Position numbers and translations under genes: made by a program. Below, piece after piece: positions 7,093 to 9,540 of a DNA stretch of 9,540 nt (position 1 is the stretch's first letter; each line of letters begins with the position of its first letter). Source of the DNA: Lentisphaera sp. (GTDB lineage Bacteria > Verrucomicrobiota > Lentisphaeria > Victivallales > GWF2-50-93); assembly GCA_020721745.1 (NCBI GenBank), contig DYMC01000093.1, positions 1-9,540 on the forward strand, in the 5' to 3' direction. The notes under the pieces are model-generated. The model was given only the letters and a program-made list of their open reading frames with translations. It did not search any database and was not told where the DNA came from.

Positions 7093-7120
7093 TTGATTTG
7101 AATGGAATCCAGCGTATATT
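7093..7120 (+). promoter_or_regulatory. Probable bamA promoter
   Basis: TTGATT (7093-7098) and TATATT (7115-7120) are separated by 16 bases, a good sigma-70-like pair. Transcription would begin near 7127, downstream of ATG 7102 but upstream of TTG 7156, so this promoter and the 7102 start are mutually inconsistent unless bamA is also read through from the upstream activase gene. Confidence 0.45.
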
Positions 7121-7155
7121 CACGGTTTTGCAAAATAAAACCCAGGATTGAAAAA

Positions 7156-9489
7156 TTGAAAGCATTTTTGGGTGCAAGATTTCGTTTTTATTCCGGGTTG
7201 ATCCTGGCCGCTTGCTCAATGGCATGTCTGGCCTCGGCGCTGGCCGCCGCTGAAATCACCAAGCTTAGCTTCGTCCAGAAAGGATACCAGTTCCCCGAGC
7301 AGTTCCTCGGCTACAATCTGCAGTCGAAGACAGGAACTAATTTCGACCAGAAGACTCTCGACGAGGACATAAAGCGCCTCTTCTCGACGGGAAGATTCTC
7401 CGACATCGTCGCCGAGACCATAGAGAAGGACGGCGGGATGGAGATAACCATAAAAACAGTCTCCAGGCCAAGAGTCAAAAGCATAGTGTTCTCCGGCAAC
7501 AAGAAGTATTCCGAAGGCGAGCTCAAGGAAAAACTCACCGTCCAGCCCGACAGCATCCTGAACGACAAGGAACTGGGGGAGTCGCTGTCCGCGATAAGGA
7601 AATTCTACGAGGAGAAGGGATACAACTCGGCGGTGATCTCTCATTCCCTGGAGGATGCCGGGGAAGACAGCGTGACCCTGAAGATAGAGATAACCGAAAA
7701 CCTCCGTCTCAAAGTGAACTCCGTCTCCTTCACCGGCAACACCGTATATTCCTCGTGGAAGCTGAAAAACTCCATCGGCACATACTACTCCCTGTGGAGC
7801 TGGGTGCTCAACACGGGGCTATACTCCAAGGAAGAGCTTGACAACGACAAGCTGAGGCTGAGGGAACTATACTGGCACAAAGGATACCTCGACTTCAACG
7901 TCAAGAACGTCGAAGCAACGGAAGTCCCCGGAAATCCGGAACTGGTGGACATACATTTCGACCTCGACGAGGGCCGCCAGTACAAGGTCGGAAAAGTGAC
8001 GCTGTCCGGCAACGACAAGTTCCCCTCAGATGAACTGACCCCGCTGCTCAAGCTCGTCGAAGGGGCGGATTTCGACAGCAGGATCGAGGAGCAGGACATA
8101 AAGGAGATAAAAAGCAAGTACTCGCCCCTCGGCTATGCCGATTTCACATGCGATGCCGTCCGCTCGCCCAATTTCGAAAACTCCACCGTGGACATCGAAT
8201 ACAAGATAAGCGAAGGCTCGCCATACACCGTCCGCGACGTGAATATCTCAGGCAACGTCAACACAAAAGACCATGTAATAAGGAGAGAGCTTGCCATACA
8301 GCCCGGAGACCCGGTCAACCCGGACATGATCGAGACCAGCAAGGCGCGCCTCATGGGCATGAACTATTTCGAAAAGGTTGATGCCGTCACCGTCCGGGTC
8401 CCGGACCCCTCCATGAAGGACGTCGAGATAAACGTCGAGGAGAAGGACACCGCGAAATTCGCAATAGGCGGCGGATTCTCCGACACCGACAGCCTCGTGG
8501 GCACCGTCGAATTGAGCCAGAGCAACTTCGACCTTCTCGACCCATACAACTGGTTCACGGGCGGCGGACAGAGGCTCCGCCTCGCGGGACAATACGGAAC
8601 AGAGAGAAGCGACTTCTCCCTCGATTTCACGGAGCCCTGGCTGTTCGGAATCCCGCTCAGCCTCGATCTCTCCGGATTCTACCACGACAGGAAATACGAG
8701 GACTGGAGCCAAAGAACCTTCGGCGGCGAGGCCTCGCTCACGAGGAGAGTATTCGACGACTTCACCAGCATCGGCCTCGGATACACCATCGCAAGCGTGA
8801 AGGTATACGACATGGACGACGACCTGTCGGAAATATTCCAGGACGAGGAAGGAACCGACACCGTAAGCAAGCTCAGCCTCAATCTCTCGCGCGACACCCG
8901 CGACAATCTCTTCGACCCGAAGAACGGATACCTCCTCTCCGCGCTCGGTGAACTCAACTCCAAAATATTCGGCGCATCCGTCAACACATACCGCATCGAA
9001 CTCCAGGGCAGCAACTACTACTCCTTCATAGACGACCTGTTCACCGTCCACACCGGATTGAAGATCGGGCAGATAGACAGATTCGGCGACGGCGGCAAAC
9101 TAACCCCGATCTACGATAGATACTTCCTCGGCGGCGGAGACACGGTCCGCGGCTTCCCCTACAGGGAGATTTCCCCCATAGACTCCAACAAGGATCCCTA
9201 CGGAGGAGAGTCCATGATGATAGGAAACATCGAGCTTACGCATCCAATATACGACTTCGTCCGGGGCGCCGTCTTCGTTGACGCCGGCGGGGTGTGGCGC
9301 AGATCGTGGGACATGGCGTTCGACGAAATAAACGTCGGCGCAGGCTACGGCCTTCGCATCAAACTGCCATACTTCAACGCGCCGGTCAAGCTCGACCTCG
9401 CATATCCGGTCGTAAAGAATTCAAAACAGAAAAACTTCGACAGAAAACTCCGCTTCCATTTCAACCTGGGCATGACCTGGAGCCCCTAG
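7156..9489 (+). CDS. bamA: BamA/Omp85 outer-membrane protein assembly factor
   Basis: Core subunit of the machinery that folds beta-barrel proteins into the outer membrane. From TTG 7156 it encodes 777 residues, normal for BamA. A signal peptide covers about 1-32 (basic start, hydrophobic SGLILAACSMACLASAL, cleavage after AAA). Five POTRA repeats follow at roughly 33-103, 106-183, 184-272, 275-353 and 356-430, three of them carrying a VxFxGN/VxxSGN motif (SIVFSGN, SVSFTGN, VNISGN). The barrel spans about 431-777 with the diagnostic VRGF (664-667) in FLGGGDTVRGF. The end, GMTWSP, places W two residues before the C-terminus rather than the usual terminal aromatic. TTG is chosen because AGGA (7144-7147) lies 8 bases upstream, it gives a compact signal peptide, and a promoter lies just ahead; ATG 7102 would add 18 residues, without a ribosome site. 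It could be a TamA-like relative, but five POTRAs favour BamA. Confidence 0.93.
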   Translation: MKAFLGARFRFYSGLILAACSMACLASALAAAEITKLSFVQKGYQFPEQFLGYNLQSKTGTNFDQKTLDEDIKRLFSTGRFSDIVAETIEKDGGMEITIKTVSRPRVKSIVFSGNKKYSEGELKEKLTVQPDSILNDKELGESLSAIRKFYEEKGYNSAVISHSLEDAGEDSVTLKIEITENLRLKVNSVSFTGNTVYSSWKLKNSIGTYYSLWSWVLNTGLYSKEELDNDKLRLRELYWHKGYLDFNVKNVEATEVPGNPELVDIHFDLDEGRQYKVGKVTLSGNDKFPSDELTPLLKLVEGADFDSRIEEQDIKEIKSKYSPLGYADFTCDAVRSPNFENSTVDIEYKISEGSPYTVRDVNISGNVNTKDHVIRRELAIQPGDPVNPDMIETSKARLMGMNYFEKVDAVTVRVPDPSMKDVEINVEEKDTAKFAIGGGFSDTDSLVGTVELSQSNFDLLDPYNWFTGGGQRLRLAGQYGTERSDFSLDFTEPWLFGIPLSLDLSGFYHDRKYEDWSQRTFGGEASLTRRVFDDFTSIGLGYTIASVKVYDMDDDLSEIFQDEEGTDTVSKLSLNLSRDTRDNLFDPKNGYLLSALGELNSKIFGASVNTYRIELQGSNYYSFIDDLFTVHTGLKIGQIDRFGDGGKLTPIYDRYFLGGGDTVRGFPYREISPIDSNKDPYGGESMMIGNIELTHPIYDFVRGAVFVDAGGVWRRSWDMAFDEINVGAGYGLRIKLPYFNAPVKLDLAYPVVKNSKQKNFDRKLRFHFNLGMTWSP

Positions 9490-9515
9490 CCCGTTTTTCG
9501 CAGGAAAAACGGGCT
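9488..9515 (+). terminator. Hairpin after bamA, probable terminator
   Basis: An 11-bp perfect stem, AGCCCGTTTTT (9488-9498) with AAAAACGGGCT (9505-9515), around a 6-base loop, begins at the bamA stop codon. Only a short TTT follows the stem on the plus strand. A competing small hairpin (GGGCT/AGCCC, 9511-9522) overlaps its right arm. Position and strength suggest transcription termination or mRNA 3' end protection. Confidence 0.55.
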
Positions 9516-9540
9516 TTAGCCCAAATTTCTTCGCTTTCCA

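Noticed and set aside
7156..7250. Lipobox-like LAAC in the BamA signal peptide
   Set aside because: The match sits mid-way through the hydrophobic segment, BamA proteins are not lipoproteins, and a signal peptidase I site (AAA before EIT) follows.

Overview
The window looks like chromosomal DNA of a Gram-negative bacterium: it encodes a BamA-type outer-membrane assembly protein with POTRA domains and a beta-barrel. Coding regions are moderately GC-rich, yet they use the isoleucine codon ATA and the arginine codons AGA/AGG very often. Gene content (B12-dependent ribonucleotide reductase, 2-hydroxyacyl-CoA dehydratase-type activase) suits an anaerobe or facultative anaerobe. The phylum cannot be fixed from the sequence; a PVC-type or other deep-branching lineage is only a guess.

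Layout: two genes on the minus strand (96-4606) and two on the plus strand (4923-9489), diverging from a repeat-rich intergenic region of about 316 bases. The minus-strand unit is a CorA-family Mg2+/Co2+ transporter followed, with a very tight junction, by nrdJ, a class II ribonucleotide reductase. nrdJ is interrupted by a 365-residue LAGLIDADG intein placed immediately before the catalytic radical cysteine. The plus-strand genes are a 711-residue fusion of a BadF/HgdC-type ATPase activase to a 2-hydroxyacyl-CoA dehydratase-like (HGD-D) domain, and bamA with its own likely promoter. A strong hairpin follows bamA at the window's right edge.

The intergenic region 4607-4922 contains a MITE-like element (4726-4894) with 13-bp terminal inverted repeats and three internal hairpins. 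The end of this element that faces corA occurs again, inverted and 48 of 50 bases identical, at the left edge of the window, just beyond the end of nrdJ. The corA-nrdJ unit is therefore bracketed by inverted copies of the same repeat.

The four genes do not form one obvious pathway: DNA precursor synthesis, divalent cation uptake, low-potential electron transfer/dehydratase chemistry, and outer-membrane biogenesis. No defence system, CRISPR array, tRNA or rRNA was seen. The points most worth a second look are the active-site intein, the activase-dehydratase fusion with an extra four-cysteine cluster, and the repeat element.
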